Shown: positions 47,680 to 59,860 of the stretch, piece after piece
Numbering within the stretch: the stretch's first letter is position 1
Layout of the letters: each line of letters begins with the position of its first letter
Notes under the pieces: model-generated
Told to the model about the DNA's origin: nothing
Database searches by the model: none
The model's input: only the letters and a program-made list of their open reading frames with translations
Assembly (NCBI GenBank): GCA_026874595.1
Contig: CM049322.1
Location: 37,505,340 to 37,569,339 of the forward strand
Direction of reading: 5' to 3'
From: Sipunculus nudus
Lineage: Eukaryota > Annelida > Sipuncula > Golfingiida > Sipunculidae
DNA length: 64,000 nucleotides
Position numbers and translations under genes: made by a program

Positions 47680-48244
47680 CACATTAAAAAATATTTTATG
47701 GAAATGACAGAGACCTGTTTGAATACCACCGTAGGATGGCTCATGATGCACTAAAATTCAATAGAAACACTCACCGTAGGGGTTTAGCGGTATATATAAA
47801 AGTTGACATACATAAGAAGGCATGCCCTTTAACGAAAAGGTACTGAAAGCATCTGGGTACAACTGAGAACAGATCACAAGATTATATTTTAAGGCGTTAA
47901 CAATAGACCCCCGGGTCCAGTTGTAGAAGACAGAAATTAATTTATTAAAGATTTTGTTTGGAGTGTTGAGAAAGCTATAAAGGAAAAAAAAACATATGTA
48001 GTTTCCATGACAAGAAACTTCAACGATAAATGTCAGCAATGGGAATCCCAGCACTTAAACGTGAAGGAGATAATGCTTTAATGAATGTCAAGGCGTTTAA
48101 CAGATTACATCAGCTTGTAGATCACCCCACAAGAATAAAAGAATATTCATCCTCACTGCTAGATATCGTTTTAACCAAATCTTGAGTTAAGGAAATGGAT
48201 GTACTAAGCCCAATGTCTACTTGCAACCACAATGTACTACCCTG
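47680..48244 (+). pseudogene. Decayed LINE endonuclease domain
   Basis: Plus-strand fragments match the second half of an APE-type LINE endonuclease: 'ETCLNTTVGW' (about 47710), 'NRPPGPVVED' (about 47902), a GDFN-equivalent reading 'RNFNDKCQQW' (about 48012-48041), 'FNRLHQLVDHPTRI' (about 48095-48136), 'SSLLDIVLTKS' (about 48150-48182) and 'CNHNVL' near 48240. The catalytic glycine-aspartate is lost and frames are broken. It lies downstream of a reverse transcriptase relic on the same strand, the reverse of normal order, so the two come from different insertions or a rearranged one. The array at 48245 starts just where this domain breaks off. Confidence 0.6.
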
Positions 48245-50990
48245 CAAACACAGTACGTAAACCTAACGTTCGTGGAAAGTTACAGGTCATAACATTATTT
48301 AGAAACGTGCAGGCAACGTCACGTTTACGTCATATTAAAATACAGGAACGTCCGTCCAAGGTACTTCATGTAACGTTTTAATATAATCTTGTATTTACAT
48401 TAAAAGAACGTTGCCCTGTACTTCGAAAACGCCTTTGGTAAAAAGGCATTGTATTATTATTATGTAACGTACATCAAACGTTATGTACACGTTAATGGGC
48501 ACGTTCTGAATTTCGATCAGGTTCCTTATTCTGCAATATTGTTTTAAAACATTTGTAAAACATGGTGCGAACGTTATCCTTAACGTCCTAACTACTGTAA
48601 AGTAAAATATTATCTGCAACGGCAAACGGACGTTTTAGAAACGTTGCATTAAAAGTTTTATATGTTGTGCATGCGGTAAGGTTTGGCACGTTATAGGGAC
48701 GAATCGTAGACATTGCAAAGTTTCGGTCCAATATGTTTAAATTACAAATATACGCAACGTTATTTCAAACATTAATATACGGTTTTATATACGATACGGT
48801 GCACAATGTAAAGCTGATGAAAATACAGATTTTTACGACGCTGTATTCAACGGTCAAGAGACATGTTGTGAACGTTACAGTGAACGTCTACAATACCCGT
48901 AAGTATAACATTTTCGGCAATGTCGAAGAGACGTCTGCAAAATGTTACACATAACGTTTCAAATGTAGTGGATGTGGTTACATTTGCAACGTTGTTTTGG
49001 TACGTTAAATGTACACATCCTTAACGTTGCAAATTAGTCGGATCAGTGAATGTGATTTTCAAATATACAGAACATTATTTAAAGCACAGATATACGGCTA
49101 TCTATACGTTATGGTGCACAATCTAAAACTGGTAAAAATACGGATCCTACTGCTCTATATACAACGTATTTGACTCATGCTGAGAACGTTTCATTTAACG
49201 TCCAAACACTAAAAAGTATAACATTTTAGGCAATGTTATGGAGACGTCTGCAAGATGTTACACATAACGTTTTACATGTTGTGCATATGGTTACATTTGC
49301 GACATTGTTTTGGCACGTAAAATGGACGTACCATCAACGTTGCAAATTAGTTGGTTCAATATATTTAAATTACAAATATACAAAACGTTATTTCAAAGAT
49401 AAATATACGGTTTTTATACGTTATACAAATTTAAAGCTGATGAATATACAGAGTTTTTCGACCCTGTATACAACGGTCAAGAAACATGTTGGGAACGTTA
49501 TGGTGAATGTCTGGAATACCCGGAAGTATAACATTTTTGGCAATGTCAAAGAGACGTCTGCTAAGTGTTACACATAACGTTTCACATTTGCGACGTTGTT
49601 TTGCACGTAAAACATTTGTATCCTAAACGTTGCAAATTAGTAGGGTATGTGAATTTAATTTTTAAATATACACAACGTTATTTCAATTCATTAATATACG
49701 GTTATATGCGTTACGGTGCACAATGTAAAGCTGATGAAAATGATGATTTTCACGACGCTGTATTCAACGGTCAAGAAACATGCTGAGTACGTTACAGTGA
49801 ACGTCGGCAATACTCAGAAGTATAACATTTTAGGCAATGTCGAAGAGACGTCTGCAAAATGTTACACATAACCTTTCACATGTAGTGCATGTGGTTACAT
49901 TTGCGACGTTGTTTTGGTACGTAAAATGTACACATCCTAAACGTTGCAAATTAGTCGGGTCTGTGATTGTAATTTTCAAATATCCACAACGTTATTTAAA
50001 ATATAGATATACTGTTATCTATACGTTATGGTGCACAATCTAAAACTGTTGAAAATACATATTTCTACTGTTCTGTATGCAACGTATTCAACACATGCTG
50101 AGAACGTTACAGTAAATTTCTGCAATACTCGGAGGTATAACATTTTAGGCAATGTCGAAGAAACGTCTTCGAAATGTTACACATAACGTTTCACATGTTG
50201 TGTATGTAGTTACGTTTGCGATATTGTTTTGGTATGTAAAATGGACGTATCATAAACGTTGCAAATTAGTCGGTTCAATATGTTTAAATTACAAATATAC
50301 AAAACATTATTTCAAAACATAAATATACGGTTTGATATACGTGCCGGTGCACAATGTAAATCTGATGAAAATACAGATTTTTACGACGGTGTATTCAACG
50401 GTCAAGAAATATGCTTGGAACGTTATGGTGAACGTCTGCAATACCCGTAAGTATAACATTTTAGGCAATGTCGAAGAGACGTCTGCCAAATGTTACACAT
50501 AACGTTTCCCATGTTGTGCATATGGTTACATTTGGCAGGTTGTTTTGCACGTAACATGTACGTATCCTTAACGTTGCAAATAAGTCAGTTAAATATGTTT
50601 ATTTACAAATGTACACAACATTATTTCAAAACATAAATATACGGTTATATGCGTTACGGTGCAGAATGTAAAACTGATGAAAATACAGATTTTTACGACG
50701 CTGTATGCAACGGTCAAGAAATATGCTTGGAACGTTACAGTGAAAGTCTGCAATATTATGAAGTGTAACATTTAAGGCAATGTCAAAGAGACGCCTGCAA
50801 AATGTTACACATTACGTTTCATATGTTGTGCATGTGGTTACATTTGCCACGTTGTTTTGCACGTAAAATGTACGTATCCTAAACGTTGCAAATTAGTCGG
50901 TTCTGTGTATGTAAATTTCAAATAAACACAAAGAGATACACGGTTATCTAAACGTTACATTCAAAGATCTACCAATCAAAGTGTTGTTTT
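48245..50990 (+). repeat. Satellite of about 314 bp, rich in ACGT, about 8-9 units
   Basis: The anchor 'AACGTTGCAAATTAGT' (or a close variant) recurs with GCAAA starting at 48715, 49029, 49342, 49632, 49946, 50261, 50576 and 50888. The intervals are 314, 313, 290, 314, 315, 315 and 312 bp. Three unit types are distinguishable after the anchor: 'TTCAATATGTTTAAATTAC', 'GTGATTGTAATTTTC'-like, and one with 'CGGTTATATGCG'. From 49342 they run 1-3-2-1-3-2, a trimeric order with a period of about 942 bp. ACGT and AACGTT words are unusually frequent. The part before 48715 is more degenerate. Frames inside (for example 49233-49577) reflect the repeat, and the unit length is not a multiple of three. 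Confidence 0.9.
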
Positions 50991-51290
50991 CTATGATACG
51001 GCATGCAACATACATTAAAAGTGTAAAGGACCTGAAATATCTGATGTCTCCCATGCTCAGTAATAAAACGTTCAACGTCACTGATATATTTGCGGTATGT
51101 TGCACTCAACTTGTTGTGTCTATGGATATATTCCCGACGTTTTCCGGCAGATAAACGCAATGTATCAGACACATTGAAAAGCGGTGAATGTTGTTAAAAA
51201 GCACGCTACACAATTGTAATTACAAGTATATAGATCAAAGGTTATCCAAAATACATTTATCACAGCAACTTGTGAGCAGCAGGATTAATT
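50991..51290. other. Boundary between the two satellites
   Basis: About 300 bp of non-repeated AT-rich sequence separates the last 314-bp unit from the first 340-bp unit. No element ends are recognised. Confidence 0.5.
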
Positions 51291-53251
51291 AGCAGCAGCA
51301 ACATGTAAATTGCAACCATGTATATTCACCAAAATATCAGTATTATTCTGCATGTTCAACACCCTAGGTGAATTTTAACCTAATCATATGCACAAAAAGC
51401 CCTGTTAAATGCTAAAAATCCCTTTATAAAAGACACCCCAAAATGGCAAGTATTAAAAGCAGCCATCTGCAAATTGCAACCATGTATGTTCACCAAAAGA
51501 TAAGTTAAATCCTGCATTTTGAACACCCTAGCTGAATTTTAACCTGATCATACGCACAAAAAGCCATGTAAGGTGCTAAAAATCCATTTTCTGCTTCTTA
51601 TTGGTACAAAAACACAGCCAGCTCTCCCAATTTTTGTATACATATTTCTCCAAGGGGTCATCTGCAGCCCAAAACTTTTCAGACTAATCAGCCAAATAAC
51701 ACAGAATTTAGCTCAAGACACCACATGTATTAAAGCCAATTTGATTCGGTATGGATGAAAACACTTTAAAGGATACCTCAAAATGGTAGGTATTAACAGG
51801 AGCCATATGCCAACTGCAACCATGTATGTTCACCAAAGTATCAGTAAAATCCTGCATTTTGAACACCCTAGCTGAATTTTAACCTGATCATGTGCACAAA
51901 AAGCCATGTCAAGTGCTAAAAAATCCATTTTCTGCTTCTTATTGGTTCAAAAACACAGCCAGCTCTCCCAATTTTTGCATACATATTTCTCCAAGGGGTC
52001 ATCTGCAGCCCAAAACTTTTCAGACTAATCAGCCAAATAACACAGAATTTAGCTCAAGACACCACATGTATTAAAGCCAATTTGATTCGGTATGGATGAA
52101 AACACTTTAAAGGATACCTCAAAATGGTAGGTATTAACAGGAGCCAAATGCAAATTGCAACCAAGTATGTTCACCACAGTATAAGTAAAATCCTGCATTT
52201 TGAACACCCTAGCTGAATTTTAACCTGATCATATGCACAAAAAGCCATGTCAAGTGCTAAAAAATCCATTTTCTGCTTCTTATTGGTACAAAAACACAGC
52301 CACCTCTCCCAATTTTTGCATACATATTTCTCCAAGGGGTCATCTGCAGCCCAAAACTTTTCAGACTAATCAGCCAAATAACACAGAATTTAGCTCAAGA
52401 CACCACATGTATTAAAGCCAATTTGATTCGGTATGGATGAAAACACTTTAAAGGATACCTCAAAATGGTAGGTATTAACAGGAGCCATATGCCAACTGCA
52501 ACCATGTATGTTCACCAAAGTATCAGTAAAATCCTGCATTTTGAACACCCTAGCTGAATTTTAACCTGATCATGTGCACAAAAGCCCTGTCAAATGCTAA
52601 AAAATCATTTTTTTGCTCCTCATTTGTACAAAAACACAGCCACCTCTCCCAATTTTGTATACATATTTCTCCAAGGGGTCATCTGCAGCCCAAAACTTTT
52701 CAGACTAATCAGCCAACTAACACAGAATTAAGCTCAAGACACCACATGTATTAAAGCCAATTTGATTCGGTATGGATGAAAACACTTTAAAGGATACCTC
52801 AAAATGGTAGGTATTAACAGGAGCCATATGCCAACTGCAACCATGTATGTTCACCAAAGTATCAGTAAAATCCTGCATTTTGAACACCCTAGCTGAATTT
52901 TAACCTGATCATGTGCACAAAAACCCTGTCAAATGCTAAAAAATCAATTTTTTGCTCCTCATTTGTACAAAAACACAGCCACCTCTCCCAATTTTGTATA
53001 CATATTTCTCCAAGGGATCATCTGCAGCCCAAAACTTTTCAGACTAATCAGCCAAATAACACAGAATTTAGCTCAAGACACCACATGTATTAAAGCCAAT
53101 TTGATTCGGTATGGATGAAAACACTTTAAAGGATACCTCAAAATGGTAGGTATTAACAGGAGCCAAATGCAAATTGCAACCAAGTATGTTCACCACAGTA
53201 TAAGTAAAATCCTGCATTTTGAACACCCTAGCTGAATTTTAACCTGATCAT

Positions 53252-55288
53252 ATGCACAAAAAGCCATGTCAAGTGCTAAAAATCCATTTTCTGCTTCTTA
53301 TTGGTACAAAAACACAGCCAGCTCTCCCAATTTTTGTATACATATTTCTCCAAGGGGTCATCTGCAGCACAAAATTTTTCAGACTAATCAGCCAAATAAC
53401 ACAGAATTTAGCTCAAGACACCACATGTATTAAAGCCAATTTGATTCGGTATGGATGAAAACACTTTAAAGGATACATCAAAATGGTAGGTATTAACAGG
53501 AGCCATATGCCAACTGCAACCATGTATGTTCACCAAAGTATCAGTAAAATCCTGCATTTTGAACACCCTAGCTGAATTTTAACCTGATCATGTGCACAAA
53601 AACCCTGTCAAATGCTAAAAAATCAATTTTTTGCTCCTCATTTGTACAAAAACACAGCCACCTCTCCCAATTTTGTATACATATTTCTCCAAGGGGTCAT
53701 CTGCAGCCCAAAACTTTTCAGACTAATCAGCCAAATAACACAGAATTTAGCTCAAGACACCACATGTATTAAAGCCAATTTGATTCGGTATGGATGAAAA
53801 CACTTTAAAGGATACCTCAAAATGGTAGGTATTAACAGGAGCCAAATGCAAATTGCAACCAAGTATGTTCACCACAGTATAAGTAAAATCCTGCATTTTG
53901 AACACCCTAGCTGAATTTTAACCTGATCATATGCACAAAAAGCCATGTCAAGTGCTAAAAATCCATTTTCTGCTTCTTATTGGTACAAAAACACAGCCAG
54001 CTCTCCCAATTTTTGTATACATATTTCTCCAAGGGGTCATCTGCAGCCCAAAATTTTTCAGACTAATCAGCCAAATAACACAGAATTTAGCTCAAGACAC
54101 CACATGTATTAAAGCCAATTTGATTCGGTATGGATGAAAACACTTTAAAGGATACATCAAAATGGTAGGTATTAACAGGAGCCATATGCCAACTGCAACC
54201 ATGTATGTTCACCAAAGTATCAGTAAAATCCTGCATTTTGAACACCCTAGCTGAATTTTAACCTGATCATGTGCACAAAAACCCTGTCAAATGCTAAAAA
54301 ATCAATTTTTTGCTCCTCATTTGTACAAAAACACAGCCACCTCTCCCAATTTTGTATACATATTTCTCCAAGGGGTCATCTGCAGCCCAAAACTTTTCAG
54401 ACTAATCAGCCAAATAACACAGAATTTAGCTCAAGACACCACATGTATTAAAGCCAATTTGATTCGGTATGGATGAAAACACTTTAAAGGATACCTCAAA
54501 ATGGTAGGTATTAACAGGAGCCAAATGCAAATTGCAACCAAGTATGTTCACCACAGTATAAGTAAAATCCTGCATTTTGAACACCCTAGCTGAATTTTAA
54601 CCTGATCATATGCACAAAAAGCCATGTCAAGTGCTAAAAATCCATTTTCTGCTTCTTATTGGTACAAAAACACAGCCAGCTCTCCCAATTTTTGTATACA
54701 TATTTCTCCAAGGGGTCATCTGCAGCCCAAAATTTTTCAGACTAATCAGCCAAATAACACAGAATTTAGCTCAAGACACCACATGTATTAAAGCCAATTT
54801 GATTCGGTATGGATGAAAACACTTTAAAGGATACATCAAAATGGTAGGTATTAACAGGAGCCATATGCCAACTGCAACCATGTATGTTCACCAAAGTATC
54901 AGTAAAATCCTGCATTTTGAACACCCTAGCTGAATTTTAACCTGATCATGTGCACAAAAACCCTGTCAAATGCTAAAAAATCAATTTTTTGCTCCTCATT
55001 TGTACAAAAACACAGCCACCTCTCCCAATTTTGTATACATATTTCTCCAAGGGGTCATCTGCAGCCCAAAACTTTTCAGACTAATCAGCCAAATAACACA
55101 GAATTTAGCTCAAGACACCACATGTATTAAAGCCAATTTGATTCGGTATGGATGAAAACACTTTAAAGGATACCTCAAAATGGTAGGTATTAACAGGAGC
55201 CAAATGCAAATTGCAACCAAGTATGTTCACCACAGTATAAGTAAAATCCTGCATTTTGAACACCCTAGCTGAATTTTAACCTGATCAT
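53252..55288 (+). repeat. Dimeric higher-order block A'-B', three copies of 679 bp
   Basis: Within the satellite, A' units begin (anchor ATATGCACAAAA) at 53252, 53931 and 54610, alternating with B' units at 53590, 54269 and 54948. Equivalent points are exactly 679 bp apart, and the copies share the A'-linked variant 'GGATACATC' after each A' unit. The same dimer occurs again near 57667-58684 and 60724-61741. Confidence 0.9.
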
Positions 55289-57207
55289 ATGCACAAAAAG
55301 CCATGTCAAGTGCTAAAAAATCCATTTTCTGCTTCTTATTGGTACAAAAACACAGCCAGCTCTCCCAATTTTTGCATACATATTTCTCCAAGGGGTCATC
55401 TGCAGCCCAAAACTTTTCAGACTAATCAGCCAAATAACACAGAATTAAGCTCAAGACACCACATGTATTAAAGTCAATTTGATTCGGTATGGATGAAAAC
55501 ACTTTAAAGGATACCCCAAAATGGTAGGTATTAACAGGAGCCATATGCCAACTGCAACCATGTATGTTCACCAAAGTATCAGTAAAATCCTGCATTTTGA
55601 ACACCCTAGCTGAATTTTAACCTGATCATGTGCACAAAAGCCCTGTCAAATGCTAAAAAATCAATTTTTTGCTCCTCATTTGTACAAAAACACAGCCAGC
55701 TCTCCCAATTTTGTATACATATTTCTCCAAGGGGTCATCTGCAGCCCAAAACTTTTCAGACTAATCAGCCAAATAACACAGAATTTAGCTCAAGACACCA
55801 CATGTATTAAAGCCAATTTGATTCGGTATGGATGAAAACACTTTAAAGGATACCTCAAAATGGTAGGTATTAACAGGAGCCATATGCCAACTGCAACCAT
55901 GTATGTTCACCAAAGTATCAGTAAAATCCTGCATTTTGAACACCCTAGCTGAATTTTAACCTGATCATGTGCACAAAAACCCTGTCAAATGCTAAAAAAT
56001 CAATTTTTTGCTCCTCATTTGTACAAAAACACAGCCACCTCTCCCAATTTTGTATACATATTTCTCCAAGGGGTCATCTGCAGCCCAAAACTTTTCAGAC
56101 TAATCAGCCAAATAACACAGAATTTAGCTCAAGACACCACATGTATTAAAGCCAATTTGATTCGGTATGGATGAAAACACTTTAAAGGATACCTCAAAAT
56201 GGTAGGTATTAACAGGAGCCAAATGCAAATTGCAACCAAGTATGTTCACCACAGTATAAGTAAAATCCTGCATTTTGAACACCCTAGCTGAATTTTAACC
56301 TGATCATATGCACAAAAAGCCATGTCAAGTGCTAAAAATCCATTTTCTGCTTCTTATTGGTACAAAAACACAGCCAGCTCTCCCAATTTTTGTATACATA
56401 TTTCTCCAAGGGGTCATCTGCAGCCCAAAATTTTTCAGACTAATCAGCCAAATAACACAGAATTTAGCTCAAGACACCACATGTATTAAAGCCAATTTGA
56501 TTCGATATGGATGAAAACACTTTAAAGGATACCTCAAAATGGTAGGTATTAACAGGAGCCAAATGCAAATTGCAACCAAGTATGTTCACCACAGTATAAG
56601 TAAAATCCTGCATTTTGAACACCCTAGCTGAATTTTAACCTGATCATATGCACAAAAAGCCATGTCAAGTGCTAAAAAATCCATTTTCTGCTTCTTATTG
56701 GTACAAAAACACAGCCAGCTCTCCCAATTTTTGCATACATATTTCTCCAAGGGGTCATCTGCAGCCCAAAACTTTTCAGACTAATCAGCCAAATAACACA
56801 GAATTTAGCTCAAGACACCACATGTATTAAAGCCAATTTGATTCGGTATGGATGAAAACACTTTAAAGGATACCTCAAAATGGTAGGTATTAACAGGAGC
56901 CATATGCCAACTGCAACCATGTATGTTCACCAAAGTATCAGTAAAATCCTGCATTTTGAACACCCTAGCTGAATTTTAACCTGATCATGTGCACAAAAGC
57001 CCTGTCAAATGCTAAAAAATCAATTTTTTGCTCCTCATTTGTACAAAAACACAGCCACCTCTCCCAATTTTGTATACATATTTCTCCAAGGGGTCATCTG
57101 CAGCCCAAAACTTTTCAGACTAATCAGCCAAATAACACAGAATTTAGCTCAAGACACCACATGTATTAAAGCCAATTTGATTCGGTATGGATGAAAACAC
57201 TTTAAAG
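55289..57207 (+). repeat. Higher-order segment repeated 6,793 bp downstream
   Basis: The unit order here is A-B-B'-A'-A-B, the same as at 62082-64000. A private variant, GATTCGATATGG instead of GATTCGGTATGG, occurs in the array only at 56505 and 63298, exactly 6,793 bp apart (20 units). The unit starts at 56648 and 56987 also recur at the same offset. Few differences are visible between the segments (for example near 55473 and 55699). The second copy runs off the window. Confidence 0.85.
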
Positions 57208-57505
57208 GATACATCAAAATGGTAGGTATTAACAGGAGCCATATGCCAACTGCAACCATGTATGTTCACCAAAGTATCAGTAAAATCCTGCATTTTGAAC
57301 ACCCTAGCTGAATTTTAACCTGATCATGTGCACAAAAACCCTGTCAAATGCTAAAAAATCAATTTTTTGCTCCTCATTTGTACAAAAACACAGCCACCTC
57401 TCCCAATTTTGTATACATATTTCTCCAAGGGGTCATCTGCAGCCCAAAACTTTTCAGACTAATCAGCCAAATAACACAGAATTTAGCTCAAGACACCACA
57501 TGTAT

Positions 57506-59860
57506 CAAAGCCAATTTGATTCGGTATGGATGAAAACACTTTAAAGGATACCTCAAAATGGTAGGTATTAACAGGAGCCAAATGCAAATTGCAACCAAGT
57601 ATGTTCACCACAGTATAAGTAAAATCCTGCATTTTGAACACCCTAGCTGAATTTTAACCTGATCATATGCACAAAAAGCCATGTCAAGTGCTAAAAATCC
57701 ATTTTCTGCTTCTTATTGGTACAAAAACACAGCCAGCTCTCCCAATTTTTGTATACATATTTCTCCAAGGGGTCATCTGCAGCCCAAAATTTTTCAGACT
57801 AATCAGCCAAATAACACAGAATTTAGCTCAAGACACCACATGTATTAAAGCCAATTTGATTCGGTATGGATGAAAACACTTTAAAGGATACATCAAAATG
57901 GTAGGTATTAACAGGAGCCATATGCCAACTGCAACCATGTATGTTCACCAAAGTATCAGTAAAATCCTGCATTTTGAACACCCTAGCTGAATTTTAACCT
58001 GATCATGTGCACAAAAACCCTGTCAAATGCTAAAAAATCAATTTTTTGCTCCTCATTTGTACAAAAACACAGCCACCTCTCCCAATTTTGTATACATATT
58101 TCTCCAAGGGGTCATCTGCAGCCCAAAACTTTTCAGACTAATCAGCCAAATAACACAGAATTTAGCTCAAGACACCACATGTATTAAAGCCAATTTGATT
58201 CGGTATGGATGAAAACACTTTAAAGGATACCTCAAAATGGTAGGTATTAACAGGAGCCAAATGCAAATTGCAACCAAGTATGTTCACCACAGTATAAGTA
58301 AAATCCTGCATTTTGAACACCCTAGCTGAATTTTAACCTGATCATATGCACAAAAAGCCATGTCAAGTGCTAAAAATCCATTTTCTGCTTCTTATTGGTA
58401 CAAAAACACAGCCAGCTCTCCCAATTTTTGTATACATATTTCTCCAAGGGGTCATCTGCAGCCCAAAATTTTTCAGACTAATCAGCCAAATAACAGAGAA
58501 TTTAGCTCAAGACACCACATGTATTAAAGCCAATTTGATTCGGTATGGATGAAAACACTTTAAAGGATACATCAAAATGGTAGGTATTAACAGGAGCCAT
58601 ATGCCAACTGCAACCATGTATGTTCACCAAAGTATCAGTAAAATCCTGCATTTTGAACACCCTAGCTGAATTTTAACCTGATCATGTGCACAAAAACCCT
58701 GTCAAATGCTAAAAAATCAATTTTTTGCTCCTCATTTGTACAAAAACACAGCCGCCTCTCCCAATTTTGTATACATATTTCTCCAAGGGGTCATCTGCAG
58801 CCCAAAACTTTTCAGACTAATCAGCCAAATAACACAGAATTTAGCTCAAGAAACCACATGTATTAAAGCCAATTTGATTCGGTATGGATGAAAACACTTT
58901 AAAGGATACCTCAAAATGGTAGGTATTAACAGGAGCCAAATGCAAATTGCAACCAAGTATGTTCACCACAGTATAAGTAAAATCCTGCATTTTGAACACC
59001 CTAGCTGAATTTTAACCTGATCATATGCACAAAAAGCCATGTCAAGTGCTAAAAAATCCATTTTCTGCTTCTTATTGGTACAAAAACACAGCCAGCTCTC
59101 CCAATTTTTGCATACATATTTCTCCAAGGGGTCATCTGCAGCCCAAAACTTTTCAGACTAATCAGCCAAATAACACAGAATTAAGCTCAAGACACCACAT
59201 GTATTAAAGCCAATTTGATTCGGTATGGATGAAAACACTTTAAAGGATACCCCAAAATGGTAGGTATTAACAGGAGCCATATGCCAACTGCAACCATGTA
59301 TGTTCACCAAAGTATCAGTAAAATCCTGCATTTTGAACACCCTAGCTGAATTTTAACCTGATCATGTGCACAAAAGCCCTGTCAAATGCTAAAAAATCAA
59401 TTTTTTGCTCCTCATTTGTACAAAAACACAGCCACCTCTCCCAATTTTGTATACATATTTCTCCAAGGGGTCATCTGCAGCCCAAAACTTTTCAGACTAA
59501 TCAGCCAAATAACACAGAATTTAGCTCAAGACACCACATGTATTAAAGCCAATTTGATTCGGTATGGATGAAAACACTTTAAAGGATACCTCAAAATGGT
59601 AGGTATTAACAGGAGCCATATGCCAACTGCAACCATGTATGTTCACCAAAGTATCAGTAAAATCCTGCATTTTGAACACCCTAGCTGAATTTTAACCTGA
59701 TCATGTGCACAAAAACCCTGTCAAATGCTAAAAAATCAATTTTTTGCTCCTCATTTGTACAAAAACACAGCCACCTCTCCCAATTTTGTATACATATTTC
59801 TCCAAGGGGTCATCTGCAGCCCAAAACTTTTCAGACTAATCAGCCAAATAACACAGAATT
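57506..59860 (+). repeat. Higher-order segment repeated 3,057 bp downstream
   Basis: Private variants recur at exactly 3,057 bp (nine units): 'TGTATCAAAG' (57506 and 60563), 'AACAGAGAA' (58494 and 61551) and 'CAAGAAACCACA' (58851 and 61908). At the left edge the same unit is B' upstream in one copy (57326) and A in the other (60383), so the junction falls between about 57415 and 57506. At the right edge the copies part at about 59860, where only the first has 'AATTAAGCTC'. Confidence 0.85.

Noticed and set aside
49233-49577. A 114-codon frame in the 314-bp array
   Set aside because: It spans one unit of a tandem repeat whose length is not a multiple of three. Neighbouring units break the frame, and the composition is that of the repeat.
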